Origin: Orlajensenia flava
GTDB lineage: Bacteria > Actinomycetota > Actinomycetes > Actinomycetales > Microbacteriaceae
NCBI RefSeq assembly: GCF_004801905.1
Contig: NZ_SSSN01000001.1
Coordinates: 1 to 64,000, forward strand
Length of the DNA stretch: 64,000 nt
Reading direction: 5' to 3'
Part shown: positions 1 to 10,793 of the stretch, one piece after another
Numbering within the stretch: position 1 is the stretch's first letter
Layout: each line of letters begins with the position of its first letter
Notes under the pieces: generated by a model
Told to the model about the DNA's origin: nothing
Database searches by the model: none
Seen by the model: the letters and a program-made list of their open reading frames with translations, nothing else
Made by a program: the position numbers and the translations under genes

Positions 1-58
1 TGACAGCGCCGATGGTACTGCAGGGGAGACCCTGTGGGAGAGTAGGACACCGCCGAAC
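1..58 (+). rRNA. rrf: 5S ribosomal RNA, 3' end only
   Basis: The first 58 bases match the 3' half of actinobacterial 5S rRNA, including the conserved stretches CGCCGATGGTACTGC and GTGGGAGAGTAGGACACCGC followed by CGAAC. The 5' half lies outside the window. A strong hairpin follows about 10 bases later, as expected for the end of an rRNA operon. The 16S and 23S genes should lie to the left. Confidence 0.93.
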
Positions 59-68
59 ACATTTCAGC

Positions 69-103
69 AAGAAGGCCACCCACTGGGTGGCCTTCTTCTG
101 TTT
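69..103 (+). terminator. Terminator of the rRNA operon
   Basis: A nearly perfect inverted repeat with arms AAGAAGGCCACCC and GGGTGGCCTTCTT and a 3-base loop is followed by a short T-rich stretch. It sits directly after the 5S rRNA end. The symmetrical A/T-flanked stem could also stop transcripts of the convergent zwf gene. Confidence 0.85.
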
Positions 104-151
104 AACCGGCGTCCTCGGCGACGGACCGGAACCCGAAGGCGCCGATGCACG

Positions 152-1522
152 TCAGCCGGTTCCCTCGTCGGTGATGGCCGTCCACTCGCTCGGTCCGGCC
201 GAGCCAGCCGGGTAGGTGTCGAGCGGCACTTCACCGTCGGCCCAGGCCTCGAGGACGGGTGTCACGATGCGCCAGCAGGCCTCCGCCGCCCGGCCGCTCA
301 CCGAGAGCAGCGGATCGGCATCCAGCAGGCCCGCGAGAACCTCGCCGTACGCACCCAGCTTTCCCTCGCCCACGGTCGTCTCCAGCTCGGCGACGGTGAG
401 GGTGAGGGCATTGTCGGAGTCGTTCACCAGGAGGTCGAGCGCGATCGTGGTGGTGTCGATCCCCATCCGCAGGGTGCGGGGGCCGGTCTTGCCCGAGAAG
501 CCACGAGGGAGCCGCTCGCTCTCGCGGAAGTGCACGATGATCTGCTTGTGCGCCTGCCCGAGCGCCTTGCCGGATCGCAGTACGAACGGAACGCCGTGCC
601 ACCTGTCGGTGTTGATCTGCAGGGTGACCTCGGCGAGGGTCTCGGTCTGCCGGTCGGGGTCCACCCCCTTCTCCGCCGCGTAGTCGGGCAGGTGGCGCGA
701 GTCGAGGTCGCCGGCGGTGTAGCGCGCCCGCCGTCCGGACTCCGCCGCGTTGCTGCCCCACACCCGGGTGGCCTCGAGCACTTCGGCCATGCGTCCATGC
801 AAATCGTGGTAGTCGAGGGTCTCGGGGGGCTCCATGCCGATCAGCGCGAGGACCTGCAGCAGGTGGCTCTGGATCATGTCGCGCAACGCGCCGGCCTTGT
901 CGTAGTACCCGGCGCGCCCCTCGAGGGCGAGCGTCTCGTCGAAGACGATCTCGACCTTCTCGATCTCAGCCGCGTTCCAGACGGACTCCATCATGCGGTT
1001 CGCCAGGCGCAGGCCGATGAGTGAGAGCACGATCGTCTTGCCGAGGAAGTGGTCGACCCGGAAGGCGTCGACGCCCTTCGGAAAGGTCCCGAGCAGTGCG
1101 TTGAACCGTTTGGCCTCGTCGAGGTCGGTACCGAACGGTTTCTCGAGGGCGAGGACTGAGCCCGGCGCCATATCGAGCGTCGCGAGGGCCTCGCATGCGG
1201 CGAACGCGACGGCGGGCGGAACGGCGAAGTAGTAGGTGGCGGGCCCGTCGATATCCTTCAGCAGGTGACCGAGGGCGTCGGCATCCGTCGCATCCATCCG
1301 CTCGTAGCGGGAGTCCTGCTCGAATCGCTTGAGGCCATCGCCGACCGCGTCGTGCAGCCGGTCCGACCACTCCTCGGCGCTGAAGTCGCTCATTCCCACC
1401 CCGATGAGCTTCACGCCGCGGTCGCCGTCGTAGTGCAGCAGCTGGGCGAGCCCGGGCAGGAGAAGTCGTTTGGACAGATCGCCATCGGCACCGAATATGA
1501 CCAACGTGCGCTGCTTCTCCAT
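152..1522 (-). CDS. zwf: Glucose-6-phosphate dehydrogenase
   Basis: This 456-aa protein oxidises glucose 6-phosphate to 6-phosphogluconolactone with NADP+, the entry step of the pentose phosphate pathway. The N-terminal dinucleotide-binding motif is GADGDLSKR (residues 11-19; most homologues have GASGDL). EKPFG lies near 127 and the substrate-binding/catalytic RVDHFLGK at 155-162. It is about 50 residues shorter than the common 510-aa enzymes. It stands alone, away from transketolase, transaldolase and 6PGDH genes, so it may be a second, divergent isoenzyme. It is divergent from the small gene at 1592. No clear leaderless -10 is seen before it. Confidence 0.9.
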   Translation of the reverse strand: MEKQRTLVIFGADGDLSKRLLLPGLAQLLHYDGDRGVKLIGVGMSDFSAEEWSDRLHDAVGDGLKRFEQDSRYERMDATDADALGHLLKDIDGPATYYFAVPPAVAFAACEALATLDMAPGSVLALEKPFGTDLDEAKRFNALLGTFPKGVDAFRVDHFLGKTIVLSLIGLRLANRMMESVWNAAEIEKVEIVFDETLALEGRAGYYDKAGALRDMIQSHLLQVLALIGMEPPETLDYHDLHGRMAEVLEATRVWGSNAAESGRRARYTAGDLDSRHLPDYAAEKGVDPDRQTETLAEVTLQINTDRWHGVPFVLRSGKALGQAHKQIIVHFRESERLPRGFSGKTGPRTLRMGIDTTTIALDLLVNDSDNALTLTVAELETTVGEGKLGAYGEVLAGLLDADPLLSVSGRAAEACWRIVTPVLEAWADGEVPLDTYPAGSAGPSEWTAITDEGTG

Positions 1523-1579
1523 GGTGGTCAGTCAACCACGCGCCCGCCCTCGAAGCGCGGGCTTGCGGCGTCGTGGCGG

Positions 1580-1585
1580 TAGCGT
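1580..1585 (+). promoter_or_regulatory. -10 element of a probable leaderless promoter
   Basis: TAGCGT ends 6 bases before the ATG at 1592, which would place the transcription start on or next to the start codon. No convincing -35 is seen. It belongs to the recurring pattern described in the findings. Confidence 0.4.
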
Positions 1586-1591
1586 TAGAGC

Positions 1592-1741
1592 ATGGATGGC
1601 GACGAGCAGGACGACGGCCTCGTGTCGCGGCTCCGCGTGATCGAGGACCAGCCGCTCGAGGCGCGGGCAGCCGCGTACGTCGCGGTGCACGACGAGTTGC
1701 GCGATCTGCTCGACGGCGACACGTCGCGGCCTGCGGGCTGA
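1592..1741 (+). CDS. 49-aa conserved-looking small protein upstream of tlyA
   Basis: An ATG-initiated frame of 49 codons (MDGDEQDDGL... ending RPAG) stops 5 bases before the tlyA start. It is acidic and rich in Asp/Glu/Arg, with one predicted amphipathic helix (residues about 12-42) and no signal peptide or cysteine. Its stop is closely coupled to tlyA and a -10-like TAGCGT ends 6 bases before its ATG, so it looks like the first gene of the tlyA-nadK-recN unit. Function unknown. Short proteins of this kind are often found at this place in Microbacteriaceae, from memory only; a homology search would settle this. Confidence 0.6.
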   Translation: MDGDEQDDGLVSRLRVIEDQPLEARAAAYVAVHDELRDLLDGDTSRPAG

Positions 1742-1746
1742 CGCCC

Positions 1747-2547
1747 GTGGCGGAACAGCGGCTGGATGCCGCCCTCGCGGCGCGGGGTCTGGCCCGGTCG
1801 CGCACCCACGCCGCCGCGCTCATCGCGGACGGACGCGTGAGCGTCGACGGGCGAGGGGTCGTGAAGGCCGCAGCGAAGGTGAGCGACGGGCAGCAGCTCG
1901 TGGTTGCCGGTGCCGACCACTACGTCAGCCGAGCCGCCCACAAGCTGATCGGAGCGCTCGACACCTTCGCGGTGGCGCCGGAGGGCCGGATCGCGCTCGA
2001 CGCGGGAGCATCCACCGGCGGCTTCAGCCAGGTGCTGCTCGAGCGCGGTGCCGAACGGGTGATCGCGGTAGATGTCGGCCACGGTCAACTCTCCCCAGAG
2101 CTGGCCGGAGAGCCGCGCCTTCACCTGGTGGAGGGATTCAACGTCCGAGACATGACCCCGGAGAGCCTCGCGGTGGCGTCCGGAGTCGATCAGCGTCCGT
2201 CGCTGGTGGTGGCGGACCTGTCGTTCATCTCCCTCGCGACGGTTCTCCCGGCGCTCGTGGCGACGGGAACGGAGGAGGCCGACTTCGTCCTGCTCGTCAA
2301 ACCGCAGTTCGAGGTGGGGCGAGGCGGGGTTCGGGAGGGCATCGTGCGTGATCCGGCCCTCCGAGCGGATGCGGTCTCGTCCGTGCTCTGGAACGCGCAC
2401 GACCTCGGGCTCGGCACGGCGGGTCTCGTCCCCTCCCCGATCATCGGCGCGGCCGGGAATCACGAGTACCTCGCCTGGTTCAGTCGGACCGCGGGTCGGA
2501 ATCCGACAGAATGGTCGGGCAGGGTCGCCGAGATGACGGGAGCGTGA
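1747..2547 (+). CDS. tlyA: TlyA family rRNA (cytidine-2'-O)-methyltransferase
   Basis: A 266-aa protein with an N-terminal S4 RNA-binding domain (residues about 1-60; RLDAALAARGLARSR) and an FtsJ/Rossmann methyltransferase domain (DAGASTGGFSQVLLERG, then VADLSFISL and LVKPQFE). TlyA enzymes 2'-O-methylate cytidines in 16S and/or 23S rRNA and are needed for capreomycin sensitivity in mycobacteria. GTG at 1747 is chosen because it lies just after the preceding small gene and gives the standard S4 start; the frame is open further upstream, but that would overlap the small gene. The stop overlaps the nadK start by one base (TGATG). Confidence 0.88.
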   Translation: MAEQRLDAALAARGLARSRTHAAALIADGRVSVDGRGVVKAAAKVSDGQQLVVAGADHYVSRAAHKLIGALDTFAVAPEGRIALDAGASTGGFSQVLLERGAERVIAVDVGHGQLSPELAGEPRLHLVEGFNVRDMTPESLAVASGVDQRPSLVVADLSFISLATVLPALVATGTEEADFVLLVKPQFEVGRGGVREGIVRDPALRADAVSSVLWNAHDLGLGTAGLVPSPIIGAAGNHEYLAWFSRTAGRNPTEWSGRVAEMTGA

Positions 2548-3470
2548 TGAGCATGGCGGGTTCCCATCGTCACATCCTCGTCGTGGCGCACACGGGCCGG
2601 AGCGGCTCGCTCACGGCTGCCGTGGACGTCTGCAAGCAGCTCACCGAAGCGGGGGTGACCCCCGTGCTGCCCGGCGACCAGTGGGACGACCTCCATAACC
2701 ACGCGCCCGAGCTCGACGGACGCAGCGAACGCCTGGGCGACGGAGTCGAGCCGGCAGACCTCGAACTCGTCATCGTCCTCGGCGGTGACGGCACCATCCT
2801 GCGCGCAGCGGAACTCGTGCGCTCCGCCTCGACACCGATCCTCGGCATCAACCTCGGGCACGTCGGGTTCCTTGCCGAGATCGAGCGGGACGACATCCCC
2901 GATGCCGTGCGACGTGGCCTCGCCCGCGACTACGACGTCGAAGAGCGGATGACGCTGAGCGTGCGGGTGAAGTCGGGCGACGAGATCGTGCACGAGGACT
3001 GGGCCCTCAACGACGCGACGGTCGAGAAGGTCGCCCGCGAGCGCATGGTCGAGGTCTCCATCGAGGTCGACCGCCGTCCGCTTTCGACCTTCGGGTGCGA
3101 TGGTGTGGTGTTCTCCACCCCCACCGGCTCCACCGCCTACTCCTTCTCGGCCGGCGGTCCCGTCGTCTGGCCCAGCCTCGACGCCCTGCTGCTCGTGCCG
3201 CTGAGCGCGCACGCCCTGTTCGCGCGGCCGCTCGTCGTCGGCCCGGAATCCGCCCTCGCGGTCGAGCTGGTGCAGCGCACGGATGCCTCGGCGGTCCTCT
3301 GGTGCGACGGACGGCGATCCTTCGACCTGCCCGCCGGCGCCCGCGTGGTCGCCCGCCGCTCCCACGTTCCCGTGCGTCTCGCCCGCCTGCATGAGGGGCA
3401 CTTCACCGACCGTCTGGTCAACAAGTTCCAGCTGCCGGTCACCGGATGGCGGGGGCCGAGCACACCGTGA
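2547..3470 (+). CDS. nadK: NAD kinase
   Basis: A 307-aa ATP(polyphosphate)-dependent NAD kinase making NADP+. The diagnostic GGDGT motif is at residues 79-83, followed by NLGHVGFLAE, the NDATVEK segment and the glycine-rich STPTGSTAYSFSAGGP. The ATG at 2547 overlaps the tlyA stop, so translation is probably coupled. The order tlyA-nadK-recN is conserved in Actinobacteria. Tail residues 290-307 are variable, as is usual. Confidence 0.95.
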   Translation: MSMAGSHRHILVVAHTGRSGSLTAAVDVCKQLTEAGVTPVLPGDQWDDLHNHAPELDGRSERLGDGVEPADLELVIVLGGDGTILRAAELVRSASTPILGINLGHVGFLAEIERDDIPDAVRRGLARDYDVEERMTLSVRVKSGDEIVHEDWALNDATVEKVARERMVEVSIEVDRRPLSTFGCDGVVFSTPTGSTAYSFSAGGPVVWPSLDALLLVPLSAHALFARPLVVGPESALAVELVQRTDASAVLWCDGRRSFDLPAGARVVARRSHVPVRLARLHEGHFTDRLVNKFQLPVTGWRGPSTP

Positions 3471-5158
3471 TCGAGGAACTCGGCATCCGCGACCTCGGGG
3501 TCATCGCCGACGCGACACTTCCGCTCGGCCCGGGTTTCACCGCCGTCACCGGGGAGACCGGTGCGGGCAAGACCATGGTGGTGACAGCCCTCGGACTGGT
3601 GCTCGGTGCCCGCTCCGATGCCGGAGCAGTGCGAGCCGGCCAGCCTGAAGCTCGCGTCGACGGCCGCTGGCTGGTCGACGAGGACGGTTCGGTCGCCGAG
3701 CGCGCGCGGGACGCCGGTGGGTCCCTCGACGGCCCGGAGCTGCTGCTCAGTCGGTCCGTCTCGAGCGAGGGTCGCTCGCGCGCCTACGTCGGTGGCCGTT
3801 CCGCTCCCGTGAGCGTGCTCGGCGACCTGGCCGAGCAACTCGTCGTCGTGCACGGCCAGTCCGACCAGATCCGGTTGCGCTCTGCGTCCGCGCAACGAGA
3901 TGCCCTCGACCGTTTCGCCGGAGCCGAACTCGCGGCGGTCCTCGCCGACTACCGGGCGGCGTTCGAGCGATGGCGCGCCGACATGGACGCGTTACGCGAC
4001 CTCTCCGACGACCGCGAGCGCCGCGCGCGCGAGGCCGAGGACCTGCGCATCGCCCTCGCCGAGATCGCCGATGCGGAGCCCCTCCGCGGCGAGGATGTCG
4101 AACTGACCGAGCGCGCCGAACGGCTCGGCAACCTCGAAGAGCTCCGACTGGCCGCGGCTCAGGCTCGGGAGTGGATCTCGGCCGAGCAGTCCGACGAGGC
4201 GATCGACGCGGTCGGCGCCATCGAGTCGGCCCGCCGGGGCCTTGATCGCGTAGCCGGTCACGACGTCACGCTCGCACCCGTCGTCGAGGCTCTCAGCACC
4301 ATCAGCTTCCTCGTCGCGGACGCGGCTGCAGAGCTCTCGACCTATCTCGCGGGCCTCGATGCCGACGGCGCCCGCGAACTCGAACTGGTCGAGGAGCGCA
4401 GGGCGGTGCTCGGCGCGCTGGTGCGCAAGTACGGCACGGACCTCGACGCCGTGATCGACTTCAGCGAGCAGGGCGGCACCCGCCTGCTCGACCTCGACGA
4501 CGATGAGAGTCGCATCGAGGCGCTCACCGCTTCCGTGTCCGACGGCGAACGGGTCGTCGACGAGCTGGCGGCGCGCATGAGCGCCCTGCGAACGGATGCG
4601 GCGACGCGGCTGGCGGCATCCGTCACAGCCGAGCTGTCGGCGCTCGCGATGCCGGACGCGTCGCTCGTCGTCGAGGTCGCCGTGCGCGAGGAGTACACCC
4701 AGTCCGGCCGCGATGCCGTCTCGATCCTGCTCGCGCCTCATGCCGGAGCGGAACCGCGAGCGCTCGGCCGCGGTGCATCGGGCGGAGAGCTCTCGCGCGT
4801 GATGCTCGCGATCGAGGTGGTCATCGCCGGGACCGACCCCGTTCCCACCTTCGTGTTCGACGAGGTCGACGCGGGGGTCGGCGGAGCAGCGGCCATCGAG
4901 ATCGGTCGTCGTCTCGCCCGCCTGGCCGAGACCTCGCAGGTGATCGTCGTCACGCACCTCGCGCAGGTGGCCGCGTTCGCGGGAAACCACCTGCGTGTCG
5001 CAAAGGACAGCGCGGGATCCGTCACCGCATCGAGCGTCGAGCGCCTCGATGGCGAAGCCCGCATCGCCGAGATGGCGCGGCTGCTCTCCGGCCTGCCCGA
5101 CTCGGAGAGCGGCTTGGCCCACGCCCGTGAGCTCATCGCGCTTCGCCACGACGCCTGA
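3467..5158 (+). CDS. recN: DNA repair protein RecN
   Basis: An SMC-like ATPase acting in recombinational repair of double-strand breaks. The Walker A motif GETGAGKTM lies near residue 27. A long coiled-coil-rich middle (about 140-400; rich in Glu, Arg and Ala) follows, then the ABC signature ASGGELSRVMLA and Walker B TFVFDEVDAGVGG. Start choice: GTG at 3467 has a G-rich stretch (GGGGGCCGAG) upstream and overlaps the nadK stop by 4 bases (GTGA); an ATG at 3446 would add 7 residues. About 563 aa, the normal family size. Confidence 0.93.
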   Translation: MIEELGIRDLGVIADATLPLGPGFTAVTGETGAGKTMVVTALGLVLGARSDAGAVRAGQPEARVDGRWLVDEDGSVAERARDAGGSLDGPELLLSRSVSSEGRSRAYVGGRSAPVSVLGDLAEQLVVVHGQSDQIRLRSASAQRDALDRFAGAELAAVLADYRAAFERWRADMDALRDLSDDRERRAREAEDLRIALAEIADAEPLRGEDVELTERAERLGNLEELRLAAAQAREWISAEQSDEAIDAVGAIESARRGLDRVAGHDVTLAPVVEALSTISFLVADAAAELSTYLAGLDADGARELELVEERRAVLGALVRKYGTDLDAVIDFSEQGGTRLLDLDDDESRIEALTASVSDGERVVDELAARMSALRTDAATRLAASVTAELSALAMPDASLVVEVAVREEYTQSGRDAVSILLAPHAGAEPRALGRGASGGELSRVMLAIEVVIAGTDPVPTFVFDEVDAGVGGAAAIEIGRRLARLAETSQVIVVTHLAQVAAFAGNHLRVAKDSAGSVTASSVERLDGEARIAEMARLLSGLPDSESGLAHARELIALRHDA

Positions 5159-5193
5159 CCACGGGATCCGCCCGATCCGTGATGATAGGATGA

Positions 5194-7495
<2,302 letters not shown>

Positions 7496-7530
7496 CGGGC
7501 CGCGGCGAGCGCCGCTGACAGACTGAGGTC

Positions 7531-8436
7531 GTGAACCTCGCCACCGCCGTGGACGCCTACCTGCGTCACGTGACGGTCGAGCGCGGACTCTCCGCGAACA
7601 CCGTCGCGGCGTACACGCGCGATCTGGCGCTGTACGCGACCTGGCTCGCCGGGGAGGACATCGACGATCCCACCGCGATCGGGCCCGCGCAACTGTCCGG
7701 ATTCGTGCAGTACCTCGGTACCCGCGCCGAGGCGCCGCTGGGTGCCTCATCCATCGCGCGCGTGCTCTCCTCAGTGCGCGGCCTCCACCGCTTCCTGGCC
7801 GAGGAGGGCGTCGCCGAGGTCGACGTCGCCCGCGAGACCAAGCCGCCCAAACTCGGCACCCGCCTGCCCAAGGCCATCACCATCGATGAGGTCGGGGCGC
7901 TGCTCGCGGCAACGGATGGCGAGAGCCTGCAGCAGGTGCGCGACAAGGCGCTGCTCGAGTTGCTCTACGCGACCGGCGCACGGGTGTCCGAGGCGGTCGC
8001 CTTGAACGTCGACGACGTGCTCGACGATTCCGTCGTGCGGCTGTTCGGCAAGGGGGGCAAGCAGCGGGTGGTTCCGGTGGGTTCCTACGCTCGCGCGGCA
8101 CTGGATGCCTACCTGGTGCGGGCACGGCCGATCCTGTCGGCGCGGGGGAGCGCGACGCCGGCGCTCTTCCTCGGGCTGCGCGGGCAGAGGGTGTCGCGTC
8201 AGAACGTCTGGCTCATCATCCGTGCCGCAGCCGACCGCGCGGGCCTGACCGTCGAGGTGTCGCCGCACACCCTCCGCCACTCCTTCGCCACGCACCTGCT
8301 CGCGGGAGGAGCCGACGTCCGCGTCGTACAGGAGCTGCTCGGCCACTCCTCGGTCGCGACCACCCAGATCTACACGCTCGTGACCGCGGACACCCTGCGG
8401 GACATGTACACCACCGCCCACCCGCGCGCCCGGTAG
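7531..8436 (+). CDS. xerD: Site-specific tyrosine recombinase XerD
   Basis: A 301-aa recombinase that with XerC resolves chromosome dimers at dif. N-terminal SAM-like core-binding domain (YLRHVTVERGLSANTVAAY), then the catalytic domain with Arg in ATGARVSE, Lys in LFGKGGKQR, HTLRHSFATHLL, LLGHSSVATTQIYT (nucleophile Tyr near residue 281). GTG start at 7531. It is followed by parA, scpA and scpB, the usual actinobacterial chromosome-maintenance neighbourhood, which favours XerD over a phage integrase. Confidence 0.93.
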   Translation: MNLATAVDAYLRHVTVERGLSANTVAAYTRDLALYATWLAGEDIDDPTAIGPAQLSGFVQYLGTRAEAPLGASSIARVLSSVRGLHRFLAEEGVAEVDVARETKPPKLGTRLPKAITIDEVGALLAATDGESLQQVRDKALLELLYATGARVSEAVALNVDDVLDDSVVRLFGKGGKQRVVPVGSYARAALDAYLVRARPILSARGSATPALFLGLRGQRVSRQNVWLIIRAAADRAGLTVEVSPHTLRHSFATHLLAGGADVRVVQELLGHSSVATTQIYTLVTADTLRDMYTTAHPRAR

Positions 8437-8529
8437 TGTTGCCGGAACGCCGCACGGCAGGCGGGCGGCACCGGAGCGAGACCCTAAACTGGGTGCGGGC
8501 CAGACGGGGCCCGGTCGAGGAGAGAACGA

Positions 8530-9417
8530 GTGAGTGGAAAGCAGCACGACTCGGTCGAACTGACGATGCCCGACATCCCCGAGATGGGTCCGACCGGGCG
8601 CCCTCGACGCACCTTCCCCGAGCCGAAGCGACTCAAGACGCATGGCCCGGCTCGCATCATCGCGCTGTGCAACCAGAAGGGCGGGGTGGGCAAGACCACC
8701 ACGACCATCAGCCTGGGTGCCGCGCTCGCCGAGGATGGAAGGCGTGTCCTCGCGATCGACTTCGACCCGCAGGGAGCGCTCTCGGCCGGCCTCGGCGTCG
8801 CGACGCACGACGTTCCGACCATCTACGACCTGCTGCTCTCGCGCTCGAAGGACCCGAAGGACGCGATCCAGTCCACCGGCGTCCCCGGACTCGACGTCAT
8901 CCCGGCCAACATCGACCTCTCGGCGGCCGAGGTTCACCTGGTCAACGAGGTGGCCCGCGAGCAGATCCTCGCGGGCGTGCTGCGCCGCGTCGCCGCCGAC
9001 TACGACGTCATCCTCATCGACTGCCAGCCCTCGCTCGGGCTGCTCACGGTCAACGCGCTCACGGCGAGCCATGGCGTGCTCATCCCGCTCGAGTGCGAGT
9101 TCTTCGCCCTGCGCGGAGTCGCGTTGCTCATCGAGACCATCGACAAGGTGCGCGATCGCCTCAACCCGGCTATCGAGCTCGACGGGATCCTCGCCACGAT
9201 GTACGACTCGCGCACGCTGCACTCGCGGGAGGTGCTCGAGCGGGTGGTCGACGCCTTCGGCGACAGCGTGCTCGAGACGGTCATCGGTCGCACGGTGAAG
9301 TTCCCGGACGCGAGCGTGTCGGGCACCCCCATCACGCAGTTCGCGCCCGATCATCCGGCGTCCCGCGCCTACCGGCAGCTGGCCCGGGAGCTGGTCTTCC
9401 GTGGCGCCGTCGCCTGA
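8530..9417 (+). CDS. ParA/Soj-family ATPase next to scpAB
   Basis: A 295-aa deviant Walker-type ATPase: NQKGGVGKTTTTISLG (P-loop with the signature lysine) at about residues 48-63, DFDPQGALS, and VILIDCQPSLGLLTVNAL. A basic, proline-rich N-terminal 40 residues precedes the ATPase core. There is no parB next to it; instead it overlaps scpA by 17 bases. It is therefore the condensin-linked ParA paralogue rather than the ParA of the parABS locus, which in Actinobacteria lies near oriC. Probable role in chromosome organisation; the exact function is not established. Confidence 0.88.
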   Translation: MSGKQHDSVELTMPDIPEMGPTGRPRRTFPEPKRLKTHGPARIIALCNQKGGVGKTTTTISLGAALAEDGRRVLAIDFDPQGALSAGLGVATHDVPTIYDLLLSRSKDPKDAIQSTGVPGLDVIPANIDLSAAEVHLVNEVAREQILAGVLRRVAADYDVILIDCQPSLGLLTVNALTASHGVLIPLECEFFALRGVALLIETIDKVRDRLNPAIELDGILATMYDSRTLHSREVLERVVDAFGDSVLETVIGRTVKFPDASVSGTPITQFAPDHPASRAYRQLARELVFRGAVA

Positions 9418-10231
9418 GACGCTCGACGACGCCGCGGCGGATGCGGCCGTGCCCGGGTTCCGGGTGGCGCTGTCCAACTTCGCCGGCCCGTTCGACCTGC
9501 TGCTCTCGCTGATCTCCAAGCGCGAGCTCGACATCACCGAGATCGCCCTGAGCGCGGTCACCGACGAGTTCCTCGCCTACCTGCGCGGGCTCACGAGTGC
9601 CGACGAGCTCGAGGAGGCCACCGAGTTCCTCGTGGTAGCCGCAACTTTGCTCGACCTCAAGATCGCGAGCCTGCTGCCGCAGGGCGAGCTCGTCGACGCG
9701 GAGGACGTCGCGCTGCTCGAGGCTCGGGACCTGCTGTTCGCCCGATTGCTGCAGTATCGCGCGTTCAAGCAGGCGTCCGCCTGGTTCGGTGCGCACCTCG
9801 AGGCGGAGGCGTCCCGGCATGCGCGCTCCGTGCGACTCGAGGAGAAGTACCGGCAACGGACGCCGGAGCTCGTGTGGACCGTCTCGGCTGCCGACTTCGC
9901 GGCCATCGCCACCCTCGCACTCACGCCGCGGGCCATCCCCGTCGTCGGCCTCGACCACCTGCACGCGCCGCTCGTGAGCATCCGAGAGCAGGCGGCGATC
10001 GTCGTCGCGCTCCTCCGAAGCAGCGACACGCTCACGTTCCGCGATCTGATCGCCGACGCTCCAGCCAAGGGGGTCGTGATCGCCCGCTTCCTCGCAGTGC
10101 TCGAGCTCTACCGGCACGCGGCGCTCTCGTTCGAGCAGCTCGAGCCGCTCGGCGAGCTGACCGTGCGCTGGACGAGCGAGCACTGGACGGATGAGAACCT
10201 CGTGAACCTGGGAGCCGACTATGGGCAGTGA
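9401..10231 (+). CDS. scpA: Segregation and condensation protein A (kleisin)
   Basis: A 276-aa kleisin that bridges the SMC heads with ScpB. The N-terminal SMC-neck-binding region is typical: FAGPFDLLLSLISKRELDITEIALS followed by a long helix. A winged-helix C-terminus ends the protein (RFLAVLELYRHAALSFEQ). GTG start at 9401 lies inside parA; its 3' end overlaps scpB by 11 bases, so parA-scpA-scpB are translationally coupled. Confidence 0.95.
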   Translation: MAPSPETLDDAAADAAVPGFRVALSNFAGPFDLLLSLISKRELDITEIALSAVTDEFLAYLRGLTSADELEEATEFLVVAATLLDLKIASLLPQGELVDAEDVALLEARDLLFARLLQYRAFKQASAWFGAHLEAEASRHARSVRLEEKYRQRTPELVWTVSAADFAAIATLALTPRAIPVVGLDHLHAPLVSIREQAAIVVALLRSSDTLTFRDLIADAPAKGVVIARFLAVLELYRHAALSFEQLEPLGELTVRWTSEHWTDENLVNLGADYGQ

Positions 10232-10793
10232 CATCGATCGCGCGCTGGAGGCCGTCCTCATGGTCGCCGACGAGCCGCAGGGAATCGTGCACCTCGCGAC
10301 CGCCGTCGGCGCTCCCGTCGCCGATGTGCAGCAGGCCATCGACCGGCTCGTCGCCGACTACGACGGCTTCGACGTGAACGCCGAACCCACCGGCATCCGT
10401 CGCGGGTTCGAACTCCGCGAGGTCGGCGGCGGATGGCGGTTCTACGTGCGCCGCGAGCACGACGAGCTGGTGACCGACTTCGTCCTCACCCAGAACCCGA
10501 CCCGGCTCTCACAGGCTGCCCTCGAGACGCTCGCCGTGATCGCGTACAAGCAGCCGATCACCCGCGGCCAGGTCGCGTCCATCCGGGCGGTGAACGTGGA
10601 CTCGGTAGTGCGCACGCTGCTCGGGCGGGGCCTCATCACCGAGCTGTTCGCCGACGCCGAGACGGGCGCCATCAACTACGGAACGACCGAGCTCCTGCTC
10701 ACCCAACTCGGCATCAACTCGCTCGACGAGCTGCCTCAGATCTCGCCGCTCCTCGAGGACGGCGCGGAAGGATTCGACGGTGACATCCGGTAA
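10221..10793 (+). CDS. scpB: Segregation and condensation protein B
   Basis: A 190-aa tandem winged-helix protein that dimerises on ScpA. Recognisable segments are ALEAVLMVADEP at the N-terminus and QAALETLAVIAYKQPITRG with RGLITE in the second domain. ATG at 10221. It overlaps both scpA (11 bases) and the following pseudouridine synthase (14 bases). Confidence 0.95.
   Translation: MGSDIDRALEAVLMVADEPQGIVHLATAVGAPVADVQQAIDRLVADYDGFDVNAEPTGIRRGFELREVGGGWRFYVRREHDELVTDFVLTQNPTRLSQAALETLAVIAYKQPITRGQVASIRAVNVDSVVRTLLGRGLITELFADAETGAINYGTTELLLTQLGINSLDELPQISPLLEDGAEGFDGDIR

Noticed and set aside
2460-3401. Long antisense frame opposite nadK (and similar frames opposite recN, pyrG, sdhA, deoA)
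   Set aside because: Typical shadow frames in high-GC DNA: Arg/His/Gly-rich low-complexity translations with no motif.
7531-8436. Phage or island integrase
   Set aside because: Context and sequence match housekeeping XerD; no att-like repeats or phage genes nearby.
8530-9417. Chromosomal or plasmid parABS partition locus
   Set aside because: There is no parB and no parS-like cluster; the ParA gene overlaps scpA, the known condensin-linked arrangement.
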